A stretch of 64,000 nt of DNA. Source: Pseudomonadota bacterium (lineage in GTDB: Bacteria > Pseudomonadota > Alphaproteobacteria > Reyranellales > Reyranellaceae). Location: assembly GCA_018240745.1 (NCBI GenBank), contig JAFEFF010000169.1, positions 1 to 64,000 on the forward strand, written 5' to 3'. The notes below the pieces were generated by a model. That model had not been told where the DNA came from, made no database searches, and saw only the letters and a program-made list of their open reading frames with translations. This document shows positions 15,973 to 26,201 of this stretch, in pieces. A program made the translations under genes and the position numbers. Position 1 is the stretch's first letter. Every line of letters starts with the position of its first letter.

Positions 15973-18861
15973 GTGCGCGAGGTGAGTGAACAGCCCTCCG
16001 ACCAGGCGAGATACGGCGATTTCCCCTTCGCGCTGACGGACGGCCCGAGCGAGTCGCGTTTCCTCACCTGGCTGCGCAACCACTCGAACTACATGGCGGT
16101 GGGCGGGTTCCTCGACTATCTGCGCATCGCCGCCGTGCTGGCGCGCGGCATTTTCATCAACACGCTGATGCTGCTGCCGCCGCTGCTGGTGGCGGCGGTC
16201 GTGCTCAGCGCCGCCTACTACTGGATGCTTTCGCACTACCTGACGCCCTGGGCGCTGGTGCTGGCGGTCGGCTGGATACTGATATTCCCGATCGCCACGA
16301 TGTTCGGCAGGATCGCGGGCTATCAGAAGAGCCTGGCGAGCGGCAGCGACAGCTCGGTCGAATCGCGCGACTACTACGAGCGCACCTTCGCCCTGGCCCT
16401 GCTGCTGGTGCTGGGAGTGGCGGTCCTCGATCTGCTGCCGCGCCTCGTCGCCTCCTACCAGTGGGTTCGCGACCACTACAAGATCACCGAGCTGCCATGG
16501 AAGACCTATCTTGCCGCCGCGACGGCAGCGCTGGCGTCGCTCAGCGCCGCGCCGAAACTGCTGAAGGTGCTGAGCGGCACCTGGCAGAAGCTGGCGGTGG
16601 CTGTGATCGCCATCGGCGGCGTGTTGGCGCCGCTTCTGGTCATCGTGGTCGTCACGGACTACCTGCTCTTCGGCGCCAAACCCGATCCCAACGACACGAA
16701 CAGCGGCTATCTGGCGCTGCTGCTCGTATTCACGCCTCTCGTCTATGTCCTCGGCATCCTGAGCGTGATGGTCTTCGGGTTCTTCAAGAGGACGTTTTCC
16801 GGCCGGGATTACTTGCGGCTTTCGGTATTGGCGGTCTGCATAGTCGTCCTTCATGTCGCGGTGATTGCCTTTCTCTATTGGGCCTATTGGGAAGTCCACA
16901 AGCACTACGCGAACGAGAGCAAGTTCGTGGCGCAGATGAGCGCCAGCCTGTTCCTCCTGGCCTGCGCCTTCGAGGTCTGGTTCTTCGGCTGGCTCACCGT
17001 CGACATCAACCAGACCTCCATGCATGCGCTGTATCGCGACCGGCTGGCGTCGGCGTTCCTGCTGGGCGTGAATGCCCGCGGCGAGGTCGGCATCGAGGAG
17101 GACGTGCCGCTGAGCGAGCTCAGCCACCACGAGACCGGCTCGACAGCGCCCTATCATCTGATCAACGTCGCGCTGAACCTCCAGGGCAGCGACGACATCG
17201 GCTTGCGCGACCGGCACAGCGATTTCTTCATATTCAGCAAGAAATTCATCGGCGGCGAGCGCACCGGCTATTGCCGCACCGCTTCCATGGAGCAGGTCTG
17301 CCCGCAGGTGAACCTGGCGAGCGCCATGGCGATCTCGGCGGCGGCCGCCTCGCCCAACATGGGCCGCAGCACGTCGCCGGCGCTTGTCGCGTTCATGACC
17401 ATGATCAACGTCCGGCTCGGCGTCTGGGTGCCCAACCCGGGCCTGCTCGAGGACGACCTTGCCCGGCACGTGGAAACCAGGACGGCCACAGGAGGCCGGC
17501 TCCGGCAGCGGCCCGGTTTCGACTTCGCCGAGGTGTTTGCCGACGAGTTGCAGTCAGTGGAGAAGCGTTGGCGACAGCTCGACGATAGGGGGGCGGGGCG
17601 TGGTCTCGCCAACATCGCGGCGCCGACGACCGCCCACGGCCTGGCCGGCATCGCCTTCTCTGGCGGCGGTATCCGCTCGGCGACCATCAATCTCGGCATC
17701 GCCCAGGCGCTGCATCGCGCCGGGCTGTTTCGCCACTTCGACTATATGTCGACGGTTTCGGGCGGCGGCTACCTCGGCTCGAGCATCAGCGCCGTGATGC
17801 GCTTCAAGACCCTGCCGGTGAGCGAGATCGACGGGAGGGCGACCGTAGAAAGTGGCGACGGCGGGCACAAGGTGGTGACGATTGCCGGGGCGGTGGGCGA
17901 GACGCGCACCTACCGCTACTCGCCGGACGCCGAGCGTCTGGTGAGGAACGGCGACGTCGTCCAGCCGGGGACGCGGCTGATTCGGCGGCCGGGGCGGCGG
18001 GTGAGGAGCGAGATCGGCGGCGCTGTCCGCGTAGTGACTTCGGACGACGGCAGCGGGCGGCAGACCGTCACCGTCTCGGGCGGCGGTGACCAGCGCGTCT
18101 ACCACTATACGAGGTACGACGACCTGGCCGTCGAGAATGGCCAGGAGATCAAGCCGCACCAGCAGCTGGTGAAGTTGAAGAACGCCTTCGGCGACCGTTT
18201 CCGCTGGCAGGTGCCGCCGCAGGTGCTGCTGCGCGAGATGACGATGCGCCTCGACGAGAAGCGGAACTTCGTCAACCTGTCCGACGGCGGTCACATCGAG
18301 AACCTGGCGACGATCGAGCTCCTGCGCCGGCGCTGCAAGCTGATCGTCATCGGCGACGGCGAGTGCGACCCGGAGATGCACTTTGTCGGCCTGGCGACGC
18401 TGCTCAGAACCGCCCGCATCGATCTCGGCATCCATATCGACATCAATCTCGACGAGCTCCGCCTCAATGCCGATCAGTGCAGTGCCGCTCATCTGGTCGT
18501 GGGACAGATCACCTATCCCGGGCAGAAGGAGGAGGGCTATCTCCTCTACCTGAAATCGACCTGTACGGGCGACGAGGACGAGGTGATCGGCGAGTACCGG
18601 CATCGCAGCCCGACCTTCCCGCACGAAACGACCGCGGACCAGTTCTTCACCGAGGGCCAGTTCGAGGCGTATCGAGCGCTTGGGCAACACATCGGCCAAT
18701 GCGCAGTCGAAGCGATCGCGCCGTCGCGTCGCTCGTCCGGCGCAATAGGCTATGCCGAGTTCGCCGAGGGCCTGGCCGCGCTCTGCGCGCGCAAACATGC
18801 GGAGCGAGCGCCGCAACAGGCAAGAAGTTCTGGTGCGGATCGAAATCGCGTTGGCGAGTAG
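15973..18861 (+). CDS. Membrane patatin-like phospholipase
   Basis: A 962-residue protein with GTG start (a second GTG at 15982 is possible). Residues 50-330 contain about eight hydrophobic segments. The C-terminal half is a patatin-type hydrolase: oxyanion-hole SGGGIRSA at about 562, nucleophile Ser in STVSGGGYLG at about 596, and catalytic Asp in LSDGGHIEN at about 771. Between Ser and Asp is an insertion of about 130 residues containing two barrel-sandwich-type hairpins (VRNGDVVQPGTRLI at 657 and VENGQEIKPHQQL at 720). It likely acts on membrane lipids from the cytoplasmic face, and the substrate is unknown. Confidence 0.8.
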   Translation: MREVSEQPSDQARYGDFPFALTDGPSESRFLTWLRNHSNYMAVGGFLDYLRIAAVLARGIFINTLMLLPPLLVAAVVLSAAYYWMLSHYLTPWALVLAVGWILIFPIATMFGRIAGYQKSLASGSDSSVESRDYYERTFALALLLVLGVAVLDLLPRLVASYQWVRDHYKITELPWKTYLAAATAALASLSAAPKLLKVLSGTWQKLAVAVIAIGGVLAPLLVIVVVTDYLLFGAKPDPNDTNSGYLALLLVFTPLVYVLGILSVMVFGFFKRTFSGRDYLRLSVLAVCIVVLHVAVIAFLYWAYWEVHKHYANESKFVAQMSASLFLLACAFEVWFFGWLTVDINQTSMHALYRDRLASAFLLGVNARGEVGIEEDVPLSELSHHETGSTAPYHLINVALNLQGSDDIGLRDRHSDFFIFSKKFIGGERTGYCRTASMEQVCPQVNLASAMAISAAAASPNMGRSTSPALVAFMTMINVRLGVWVPNPGLLEDDLARHVETRTATGGRLRQRPGFDFAEVFADELQSVEKRWRQLDDRGAGRGLANIAAPTTAHGLAGIAFSGGGIRSATINLGIAQALHRAGLFRHFDYMSTVSGGGYLGSSISAVMRFKTLPVSEIDGRATVESGDGGHKVVTIAGAVGETRTYRYSPDAERLVRNGDVVQPGTRLIRRPGRRVRSEIGGAVRVVTSDDGSGRQTVTVSGGGDQRVYHYTRYDDLAVENGQEIKPHQQLVKLKNAFGDRFRWQVPPQVLLREMTMRLDEKRNFVNLSDGGHIENLATIELLRRRCKLIVIGDGECDPEMHFVGLATLLRTARIDLGIHIDINLDELRLNADQCSAAHLVVGQITYPGQKEEGYLLYLKSTCTGDEDEVIGEYRHRSPTFPHETTADQFFTEGQFEAYRALGQHIGQCAVEAIAPSRRSSGAIGYAEFAEGLAALCARKHAERAPQQARSSGADRNRVGE

Positions 18862-18869
18862 AACCGACG

Positions 18870-19223
18870 CTATCGCTTCGGTCTCAGCGAGAGGATGTAG
18901 GCGACGAGGTCGTCCTGCTGCTGCTTGCTCAATTGCAGATCGGGCATGCGGCTGTGCCGGGGATTCATTGCAGCGCGCAGCTTCTCGGAGGTCTGGCCAG
19001 GCTTCGCGGCGAGTGCCGGAAACGTCGGGACCCCGGTTGCTCCCGCTTCAGCCGGATTGCGGTCCACGACATGGCAATTGGCGCACCAGGTTCTCGCCAG
19101 CCGCTCGCCGCGACCGATGTCCTGTGCGGACGCAAGTGGAGACAGGAGCAGCAATGCGCCATTCAACGCGGCAACGATTCGCCCGGGCGGCATTCGATGG
19201 GGAAGCATCTTGGTCCTCTGCAA
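18870..19223 (-). CDS. Small periplasmic c-type cytochrome
   Basis: A 117-residue protein with a signal peptide (hydrophobic AALNGALLLLSPLASA, cleavage before QDIG), a single haem site CANCH and a downstream Met in SRMPDLQ as likely sixth ligand. It ends QQQDDLVAYILSLR, the usual terminal helix of class I cytochromes c. The start may be a later ATG (19208). It lies back to back with nnrS, so it may serve as an electron carrier in nitrogen-oxide respiration (inference). Confidence 0.85.
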   Translation of the reverse strand: MQRTKMLPHRMPPGRIVAALNGALLLLSPLASAQDIGRGERLARTWCANCHVVDRNPAEAGATGVPTFPALAAKPGQTSEKLRAAMNPRHSRMPDLQLSKQQQDDLVAYILSLRPKR

Positions 19224-19367
19224 TCATGGAGAAACGTCTCTTTGGGCACGGCGTTGCCGCCCATGGTACGCACACGGGCCGTCGGCGATAGGCAATAGGG
19301 CCGCGTATCCAAGCCCTTGCGCCTCGAGGGGTTGCATACGGCGGCGATGACGCCAACATGAAAGGCC

Positions 19368-20555
19368 ATGCCTGGCATACCCAGGCTGAAGCCCTATTCC
19401 GGCCCAGCGTTGCTGTCCTACGGGTTTCGGCCATTCTTTCTGTTCGGGCCACTGTGGGCTGCTGTGCAGATCCTGCTGTGGTTGCCGATGTTCCTCGGCG
19501 AGTTGTCCCTGCCGACTGCGTTCAACTCGCGCGACTGGCACATCCACGAGATGCTGTACGGCTATATCGGCGCGGTCATCGCGGGCTTTGTGCTGACGGC
19601 CATCCCCAACTGGACGAGCCGGCTGCCGCTCCAGGGCCGGCCGCTTCTCGTCCTGGTGCTGGCGTGGCTGGTTGGCCGCATCGCCGTCGCCTTCTCGGCC
19701 GAGCTGGGATGGGTCGCGACCCTCGCGATCGACGCGGCTTTCCTGGTGCTCATGGCGGCGGCGGTCGCCCGCGAGATCATCGTCGGCAAGAACTGGCGTA
19801 ACGCCAAGGTGGTTGGCCTGCTGTCGCTGCTGGCGGCTACCAACATCGGCTTCCATCTCGAAGCCCATGCCGAGGGAATGGTCTCCTATTCCGCGCGTGC
19901 CGGCATCGCCGTCGTGCTGATGCTGATCATGGTGATCGGCGGCCGCATCGTGCCGAGCTTCACCCGCAACTGGCTGATGCGCCAGGAGCCTGGTCGCATG
20001 CCCGCGCCGCTCGACCGCTTCGACATGGCCTGCATGGGAGCCAGCGGCGCGGCGCTCCTGCTGTGGATCGTGCAACCGCTGGGAATCGCTTCGTGCGTAC
20101 TCCTCTCGGTCGCCGGCGCCGGCAATGCCGTGCGACTCGGCCGCTGGGCGGGAGAGCGCACGGCGCGAGACAGGCTGGTCCTGATCCTGCACCTCGCATT
20201 CGCTTTCGTGCCGCTGGGCTTCGGGTTGCTCGCGCTGTCGGCGCTGGACGTGCTGCCGCAAAGCGCGGGCACCCACGCCTGGACGGTCGGGGCCATGGCG
20301 ACGATGACGCTCGCGGTCATGAGCCGGGCCAGCCTCGGCCACACGGGACGTCCGCTGGAAGCGTCGTGGAAGTTGCAGGTGGTTTACGCGTTGGTCCTGG
20401 TCGCGGCCATCGCGCGTATTCTTGCGGCGATGATCCCGGCCGGGGTCACGACGCTGCTCCACATCGCGGCGGCCGCCTGGTTTCTCGCGTTCGGCGGCTT
20501 CGTCCTGCTCTATGCGCCGATGCTCTGCCTGTCGCGCAAGACGGGGCGCGGTTGA
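19368..20555 (+). CDS. nnrS: NnrS family membrane protein
   Basis: A 395-residue protein with about twelve hydrophobic segments. Family marks include LLSYGFRPFFLFGPLWA at residue 15, RDWHIHEMLYGYIGAVIAGF near 55, and GGRIVPSFTRNW near 190. NnrS proteins are haem/copper membrane proteins linked to denitrification and protection from nitric oxide. The nos operon 2.4 kb away supports that role. Confidence 0.92.
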   Translation: MPGIPRLKPYSGPALLSYGFRPFFLFGPLWAAVQILLWLPMFLGELSLPTAFNSRDWHIHEMLYGYIGAVIAGFVLTAIPNWTSRLPLQGRPLLVLVLAWLVGRIAVAFSAELGWVATLAIDAAFLVLMAAAVAREIIVGKNWRNAKVVGLLSLLAATNIGFHLEAHAEGMVSYSARAGIAVVLMLIMVIGGRIVPSFTRNWLMRQEPGRMPAPLDRFDMACMGASGAALLLWIVQPLGIASCVLLSVAGAGNAVRLGRWAGERTARDRLVLILHLAFAFVPLGFGLLALSALDVLPQSAGTHAWTVGAMATMTLAVMSRASLGHTGRPLEASWKLQVVYALVLVAAIARILAAMIPAGVTTLLHIAAAAWFLAFGGFVLLYAPMLCLSRKTGRG

Positions 20556-20570
20556 CCCCGTATCAGCGCC

Positions 20571-20951
20571 TCACTCCAGGCTCTTGAGATAGGCGATGAC
20601 CTCCTTGCGCTCGTCTTCCTTCTTGATGCCTGCATAGGCCATCTTGTTGCCGGGGATGAACTTCTTGGGGTCGCTCAGATACTTGTCCAGCGTCTGGTCA
20701 TCCCAGGTCACGTTGGCGTCCTTCATGGCGCTGGAGTAGGCGAAGCCCTGAACCGATCCGGCCTTGCGCCCGATCACGCCGTGCAACGACGGCCCGATCT
20801 TGTTCTTGCCGGCATCACTGGTATGGCAGGTGAAACACACGCGCTTGAAGATCTTCTGGCCTTCCTCGGCTTCGTGATCCTCTTTGGCGAGGGCAGATCC
20901 CGCCGCTACCAGCGCCGTCATCGCGAGCACCGAGATCAATCCGATACGCAT
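20571..20951 (-). CDS. Cytochrome c2/c550-like electron carrier
   Basis: A 126-residue protein with a signal peptide (MRIGLISVLAMTALVAAGSALA). The haem motif is CFTCH at about residue 39, IGPSLHGVIGRKAG follows, and NKMAYAG at about 104 supplies the axial Met. This is the mitochondrial-like class I fold. The gene begins one base after the ferritin-like gene ends, with GGAGGAA as its ribosome binding site, so they form an operon. Proximity to nosR/nosZ makes it a candidate electron donor to nitrous oxide reductase (inference). Confidence 0.88.
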   Translation of the reverse strand: MRIGLISVLAMTALVAAGSALAKEDHEAEEGQKIFKRVCFTCHTSDAGKNKIGPSLHGVIGRKAGSVQGFAYSSAMKDANVTWDDQTLDKYLSDPKKFIPGNKMAYAGIKKEDERKEVIAYLKSLE

Positions 20952-20952
20952 T

Positions 20953-21882
20953 TCATTCCTCCGATGCCCGGTGGCCCAAAAGCGGATTTCCCAGTGCACC
21001 CTGCACGAAGGAAAGCCGCCTGAGCGCTCGAGCCTCATAGTCCTGCGCCGTCCTCATCACGGCTTCATCGCCTGCCTGTTCGGCGATCTCCGCGTACTGG
21101 TTGAACGCGCTTTCCAGCAAACGTAGCCCGTCGCGCACGGTTTCAGCAGGCGGCAGTTTGCCGCCCGGTGACGCGGTGTCGCCGGCTTTCGCTTCCCGCG
21201 CGCATTTTTCTTCCTCCTCGGCGACCTCGGCGAACAGGCGTGCCTCGAAAGCATGCCCCTCAGCGGACAACCTGTCCGACAACGATCGGTGTCCCCGTGC
21301 GCTCGTCTGCTCGACGGTCGCGACTCGCGCCAGGAAGGAGACGAGGTCCGCCGGTATCGCCTGCGGCGCTTCGATCGGTTGGGTGCGCCACGCCTTGCGG
21401 CGCTCGCGGCGCAGAAGGCTGGCGTGATCCAGCTCGTCACGCGCCAACTCCTCGGCTGCCACGCGAATGTCGGGGCTCGGGGCATGCGCGGCGAGATACG
21501 AGTAGAATGCAAAGGCGCGATCTTCGTTGCGAACGGCGATGGCCAGGGCGGAGTAGGGCGTGAGCACATACGACCGGCCCTCCTGTTCCTCGAATTTCTC
21601 CGGCAGTTCCCAGTGCACGCCGTCGATCTTGTCGACGCGCGTGACGTGAGCAGCACTGCGGCTGCGGACCTGGCCGGCATGCTTCTCCTCGATGTCGGCG
21701 AGGAACCGAAACAGCGATTCGAGATCTCGCACGCCCTGCAAGCGCATGCGCTCAGCGAGGTCGCGATAGCGCGCCGCCGCCTCTTCTTCCATGGCGATCG
21801 CGACAGCGAATATCTGCCCGATCGACGCAACTTCGATTGAGGGGTCGGCGTTCAGTCCGGCTCGACGTCGGGCATCAACCAC
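20953..21882 (-). CDS. Ferritin-like/rubrerythrin-type protein
   Basis: About 309 residues from a GTG start at 21882 (a later in-frame start is possible). The central part carries carboxylate-bridged iron motifs on paired helices: AMEEEAAARYRDLAERM, FLADIEEKHAGQV (E-x-x-H), NEDRAFAFYSYLAAH and ELARDELDHASLL (E-L-D-H). A C-terminal helical part has FAEVAEEEEKCARE. This fits a di-iron ferritin-like protein, possibly for peroxide or NO stress. It is divergent from nosR (95 bases apart) and runs with the cytochrome c2-like gene. Confidence 0.75.
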   Translation of the reverse strand: MVDARRRAGLNADPSIEVASIGQIFAVAIAMEEEAAARYRDLAERMRLQGVRDLESLFRFLADIEEKHAGQVRSRSAAHVTRVDKIDGVHWELPEKFEEQEGRSYVLTPYSALAIAVRNEDRAFAFYSYLAAHAPSPDIRVAAEELARDELDHASLLRRERRKAWRTQPIEAPQAIPADLVSFLARVATVEQTSARGHRSLSDRLSAEGHAFEARLFAEVAEEEEKCAREAKAGDTASPGGKLPPAETVRDGLRLLESAFNQYAEIAEQAGDEAVMRTAQDYEARALRRLSFVQGALGNPLLGHRASEE

Positions 21883-21977
21883 GGGGGCATCCTCCGAATT
21901 CCGCCAAGGGTGGCACGGACTTCGACGCTTCGCTATTGTCGTCCGTCCCAACACGTCGGTAGAGACGGCCGATCCTG

Positions 21978-24182
21978 ATGCGCCCTTCGGTGAAAATTCG
22001 TCCCCTTCTTGTCGTTGTCGCCGCTGTCTTTGCCTTGCTCGCGAGCCGGTTGCCGGCGTCGGCGCAATCATCGCATCTTGCGCAGTATCTCGACTCGATT
22101 GCCGTCTCCGAGGTCTTCCCGGGCGCCGATCGCCTCGGGCCCATTGAGGGCGCACCGCCCGCAGCGGCAGCCTATGCAGGCTCGACCCTGCTGGGCTACA
22201 TTTTCCTCAATTCCGATGTGGTCAATTCGATCGGTTATTCGGGAAAGCCGATCAACATCGCGATCGGTCTCGATCTCTCCGGCAAGATCGTCGGTGCCAA
22301 GCTGATCGAACATCACGAGCCGATCGTGCTGATCGGAATCCCCCCGCAGAAGATCGCGAACTTCATCAAAGCTTTCGTCGGGCGGAATGTACTGCAGGGT
22401 GCCCCCGATGCCACGGGCAGTGCCAGCGTGGACATCGTAAGCGGTGCCACTGTCACGGTCATGGTGATCGCCGACAGCATCACCAAGTCGGCGTCGCAGT
22501 TCGCCCGCTCGCGGCGTCTCGGCAACCCGAGCACCGCGGCGGTTCCTGCGGCGGCCCGCAAGGTGGACGCGACAAAAGGCTCGATCGAGGACTGGACCAC
22601 GCTCCTGGGCGATGGCTCGGTGCGCCGCCTGTCTATCTCGGTAGGTGAGGTCAACGACGCCTTCGCGAGGTCGGGGAATGCGGAGGCCGCACGGCATCCG
22701 CAGGAGGGCGAGCCTTCCGACGAATTCATCGATCTCTACGTCGCCGAAGCCAGCGTGCCTGCCATAGGGCGCAGTCTGCTCGGCGCCGAGTACGACGCGT
22801 TGCAGCAACGCCTGAAACCGGGCCAGCAGGCGATCGTCGTCGCCGGCAACGGCATCTATTCCTTCAAGGGGTCCGGCTATGTACGCGGCGGCATCTTCGA
22901 CCGGATCGAGCTCGTGCAGGGTGAGAACATCATCCGCTTTCGCGATCGCAACCATCGCCGCCTCGGCGACCTTGCCGCTGACGGCGCCCCCCAGTTCCGC
23001 GAGATTGGTCTGTTCGTGGTTCCCGAGGGGGAAACCTTCGACCCTGCCCAGCCGTGGCGGCTGAAGCTTCTCGTCCAGCGGGCGATGGGGGGCCGGGACA
23101 AGGCCTTCCTGACCTTCGACCTGGCCTACGCTCTGCCCGACAAGTACCTGACCGCGCCGGCCTCCGCCGCTGTCACCACGGCGCCGACGGCGTCGGTCGC
23201 GCCGCAGGGGAAGCCGGCGGAGAGCTCGACCGCGAACGAGGAGCCGTTGTGGGTGCGGCTGTGGTTGGCGCGCATTCCGGAAATCGCAACCTTGTGCGTC
23301 GCCCTCGCGGCTCTCACCGGCATATTCTTCTTCCAGGACGCGCTGGTGCGGCGCCCGATCCTGTACGACCGGGTGCGTGTCGGCTTCCTCCTGTTCACGC
23401 TGTTCTGGATCGGATGGTACGCGCAGGCTCAGCTCTCCGTCGTCAACGTCCTGACCTTCCTGAACTCGCTCAGGACGGACTTCCGCTGGGACTATTTCCT
23501 GGTGGATCCGCTGATCTTCATCCTGTGGGCGGCGGTGGCGGCCTCGCTGCTGTTCTGGGGCCGCGGCGCGTTCTGCGGCTGGCTCTGTCCGTTCGGCGCC
23601 TTGCAGGAGCTGCTGAACCGCCTTGGCCGGCTGCTGCACGTGCCGCAGTACAAGGTGCCGTTCGGGCTGCACCAGCGGCTGTGGCCGATCAAGTACATCG
23701 TCTTCCTGGGGCTGTTCGCCCTGTCTCTCTATTCCCTGTCGATGAGCGAGCAGGCGGCGGAGATCGAGCCGTTCAAGACGGCGATCGTGCTGCGCTTCGC
23801 GCGCGACTGGCCATTCGTCCTCTTCGCCGTGGCGCTGCTGGCGGCGGGGCTGTTCGTCGAGCGCTTCTTCTGCCGCTATCTCTGTCCCCTCGGGGCCGCT
23901 CTCGCGATTCCGGCCCGGCTGCGCATGTTCGATTGGCTGAAGCGCTACCGCGAATGCGGCAATCCGTGCCAGCGCTGCGCCAACGAGTGTCCCGTCCAGT
24001 CGATTCACCCAGAGGGGCACATCAATCCGAACGAATGCATCCAGTGCCTGCACTGCCAGATGCTCTATCACCATGCCTACAAGTGCCCGGTCGTCATCCA
24101 GAGGCGCCTGCGCCGCGAGAAGCGGGAGGCAATGGCTTCGCCGCAGATGCGGCCGGGCAAACCCGCTTCGGGAGCAGCTTAG
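21978..24182 (+). CDS. nosR: NosR, regulator/electron-transfer protein for N2O reductase
   Basis: A 734-residue membrane flavo-iron-sulfur protein. A signal peptide is followed by a periplasmic FMN-binding domain with the flavinylation-type motif VSGATVT at about residue 155, then six membrane segments. Two cytoplasmic CxxxCP motifs follow (CGWLCP about 533, CRYLCP about 632). A bacterial 2[4Fe-4S] cluster domain starts at about 660 (CGNPCQRCANECP, ECIQCLHCQ). NosR is needed for nosZ expression and electron supply to NosZ. Length and motifs are complete. Confidence 0.95.
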   Translation: MRPSVKIRPLLVVVAAVFALLASRLPASAQSSHLAQYLDSIAVSEVFPGADRLGPIEGAPPAAAAYAGSTLLGYIFLNSDVVNSIGYSGKPINIAIGLDLSGKIVGAKLIEHHEPIVLIGIPPQKIANFIKAFVGRNVLQGAPDATGSASVDIVSGATVTVMVIADSITKSASQFARSRRLGNPSTAAVPAAARKVDATKGSIEDWTTLLGDGSVRRLSISVGEVNDAFARSGNAEAARHPQEGEPSDEFIDLYVAEASVPAIGRSLLGAEYDALQQRLKPGQQAIVVAGNGIYSFKGSGYVRGGIFDRIELVQGENIIRFRDRNHRRLGDLAADGAPQFREIGLFVVPEGETFDPAQPWRLKLLVQRAMGGRDKAFLTFDLAYALPDKYLTAPASAAVTTAPTASVAPQGKPAESSTANEEPLWVRLWLARIPEIATLCVALAALTGIFFFQDALVRRPILYDRVRVGFLLFTLFWIGWYAQAQLSVVNVLTFLNSLRTDFRWDYFLVDPLIFILWAAVAASLLFWGRGAFCGWLCPFGALQELLNRLGRLLHVPQYKVPFGLHQRLWPIKYIVFLGLFALSLYSLSMSEQAAEIEPFKTAIVLRFARDWPFVLFAVALLAAGLFVERFFCRYLCPLGAALAIPARLRMFDWLKRYRECGNPCQRCANECPVQSIHPEGHINPNECIQCLHCQMLYHHAYKCPVVIQRRLRREKREAMASPQMRPGKPASGAA

Positions 24183-24215
24183 GTCAGTCGCATAGCATCG
24201 TTGCAGGAGGAAGCC

Positions 24216-26198
24216 ATGGACCGGAAGAAAGACGCCGAGCGGCCAGTTGACGGATCAGAGACGCCCTCGACGGTGAGCCGTCGCACGGTGATCGGCCACA
24301 CCGGCAAGGTCGCCGGTATCGCCGGGGCTGCCGGAGCGCTGGGCGGAGGCGGATTGATGGCGCTGACCCGCCAGGCCCTCGGCCAGCAGCGGCCGCCTCC
24401 AGGCCGGCCGCAGCAGGGACGGCCGACCCAGGGCCCCGATGTGCGGCCGGGCGATCTCGACGACTATGTCGGCTTCTCCTCGAGCGGCCAGACCGGCGAG
24501 GTGCGCATCATCGGCATTCCCTCGATGCGCGAGCTGATGCGCATTCCGGTGTTCAACCGCTGCAGCGCCACCGGCTGGGGCCTGACCAACGAAAGCCGGA
24601 AGATCCTCACCGAAGGACTGCTGCCGCGGACGCGCGAGTTCCTCAAGACGCGCGGCGACATCTTCGTGAACGGCGACGCCCATCATCCGCACATGTCGTT
24701 CACCGACGGCACCTACGACGGCCGCTACGTCTTCATCAACGACAAGGCCAACTGCCGTGTGGCGCGCATCCGCTGCGACATCATGAAGTGCGACAAGATC
24801 GTCGAGGTGCCGAATGCCTCGGACATCCACGGCATGCGGCCGCAGAAGTTTCCCCGCACCGGCTACATTTTCGCCAACAGCGAGCACATCATCCCGATTC
24901 CCAACGACGGCAAGGGCAACCTCGAGGATTCCAAGAACTACTGGTCTGTGTTCACCGCCATCGACGGCGATACGATGAAGGTGGCGTGGCAGGTGATGGT
25001 GGACGGCAACCTGGACAACTGCGATGCCGACTACCAGGGCAAGTACGCCTTCTCGACCTGCTACAATTCGGAAAAGGCGTTCACCACCGCCGAGATGACC
25101 TCGGCGGAACAGGATTGGGCGGTCATCTTCAACATCGCCCGCATCGAGGAGGCAGTGAAGAACAAGGACTACAAGGAGATGCAGGGCGTGCCGGTGATCG
25201 ACGGGCGGCACGGCTCGAAGTACACGCGCTACGTTCCGATCTCCAACAATCCGCACGGCTGCAACACCGCGCCCGACGGCATCCACGTGATGATCAACGG
25301 AAAGCTGTCGCCGACCGTCAGCGTGCTCGACGTGCGCAAGTTCGACGACCTGTTCAACGACAAGATCAAGCCGCGCGACGTCGTGGTGGCCGAGCCCGAG
25401 GTCGGGCTGGGACCGTTGCACACGGCCTTCGACGGCAAGGGGAACGCCTTCACCACCACCTTCATCGACAGCCAGATGGTGAAATGGGACATCGAGAAGG
25501 CCAAGCGCGCCTTCCGCGGCGAGAAGGTGGATCCCATCCTCCAGAAGATCGACGTGCACTATCAGCCGGGCCACAACCACACCAGCATGGGCGAAACCAA
25601 GGAAGCCGACGGCCGCTGGCTGATCTCGCTCAACAAGTTCTCGAAGGACCGCTTCCTCAATGTCGGCCCGCTGAAGCCCGAGAACGACCAGTTGATCGAC
25701 ATCTCGGGCAAGGAGATGAAGCTGGTCCATGACGGGCCGAGCTTCGCCGAGCCGCACGACATCTGCATCATGCACCGCTCGAAGATCAATCCGATCAGCA
25801 TCTACAAGCGCAACGATCCGACGTGGGCCGACGCCACGGCGCAGGCGGCCAAGGACGGCGTGAAGCTCGAGGAAGCAGCCAACGTCATCCGCGACGGCAA
25901 CAAGGTGCGGGTCTACATGCACTCGATCGCGCCCAACTACAGCCTCGAGAAGTTCGAGGTGAACGAGGGCGACGAGGTCACCGTCTACGTCACCAACATG
26001 GACGACGTCGAAGACCTGACTCACGGCTTCACGATCGTGCGCTACGGAATCGCCATGGAAATCGGGCCGCAGGCCACCGCTTCGGTGACCTTCATAGCCG
26101 ACCGGCCCGGCGTGCACTGGTGGTACTGCCAGTGGTTCTGCCATGCGCTGCACATGGAGATGTCGGGACGCATGCTGGTGAAGCCGAAGAGCGCCTGA
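24216..26198 (+). CDS. nosZ: Nitrous-oxide reductase, clade I
   Basis: A 660-residue periplasmic copper enzyme that reduces N2O to N2. The twin-arginine signal is [11 protein letters not shown]. CuZ-site histidines include the pair in DAHHPHMSF. The CuA site at the C-terminus is complete: His603 (THGF), Cys638, Trp640, Cys642, His646 and Met649, an exact +20 offset from the Pseudomonas stutzeri numbering. AGGAGG lies five bases before the ATG. The Tat signal and the nosR-Z-DFYLX order mark clade I. Confidence 0.97.
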   Translation: MDRKKDAERPVDGSETPSTVSRRTVIGHTGKVAGIAGAAGALGGGGLMALTRQALGQQRPPPGRPQQGRPTQGPDVRPGDLDDYVGFSSSGQTGEVRIIGIPSMRELMRIPVFNRCSATGWGLTNESRKILTEGLLPRTREFLKTRGDIFVNGDAHHPHMSFTDGTYDGRYVFINDKANCRVARIRCDIMKCDKIVEVPNASDIHGMRPQKFPRTGYIFANSEHIIPIPNDGKGNLEDSKNYWSVFTAIDGDTMKVAWQVMVDGNLDNCDADYQGKYAFSTCYNSEKAFTTAEMTSAEQDWAVIFNIARIEEAVKNKDYKEMQGVPVIDGRHGSKYTRYVPISNNPHGCNTAPDGIHVMINGKLSPTVSVLDVRKFDDLFNDKIKPRDVVVAEPEVGLGPLHTAFDGKGNAFTTTFIDSQMVKWDIEKAKRAFRGEKVDPILQKIDVHYQPGHNHTSMGETKEADGRWLISLNKFSKDRFLNVGPLKPENDQLIDISGKEMKLVHDGPSFAEPHDICIMHRSKINPISIYKRNDPTWADATAQAAKDGVKLEEAANVIRDGNKVRVYMHSIAPNYSLEKFEVNEGDEVTVYVTNMDDVEDLTHGFTIVRYGIAMEIGPQATASVTFIADRPGVHWWYCQWFCHALHMEMSGRMLVKPKSA

Positions 26199-26201
26199 CC
26201 G

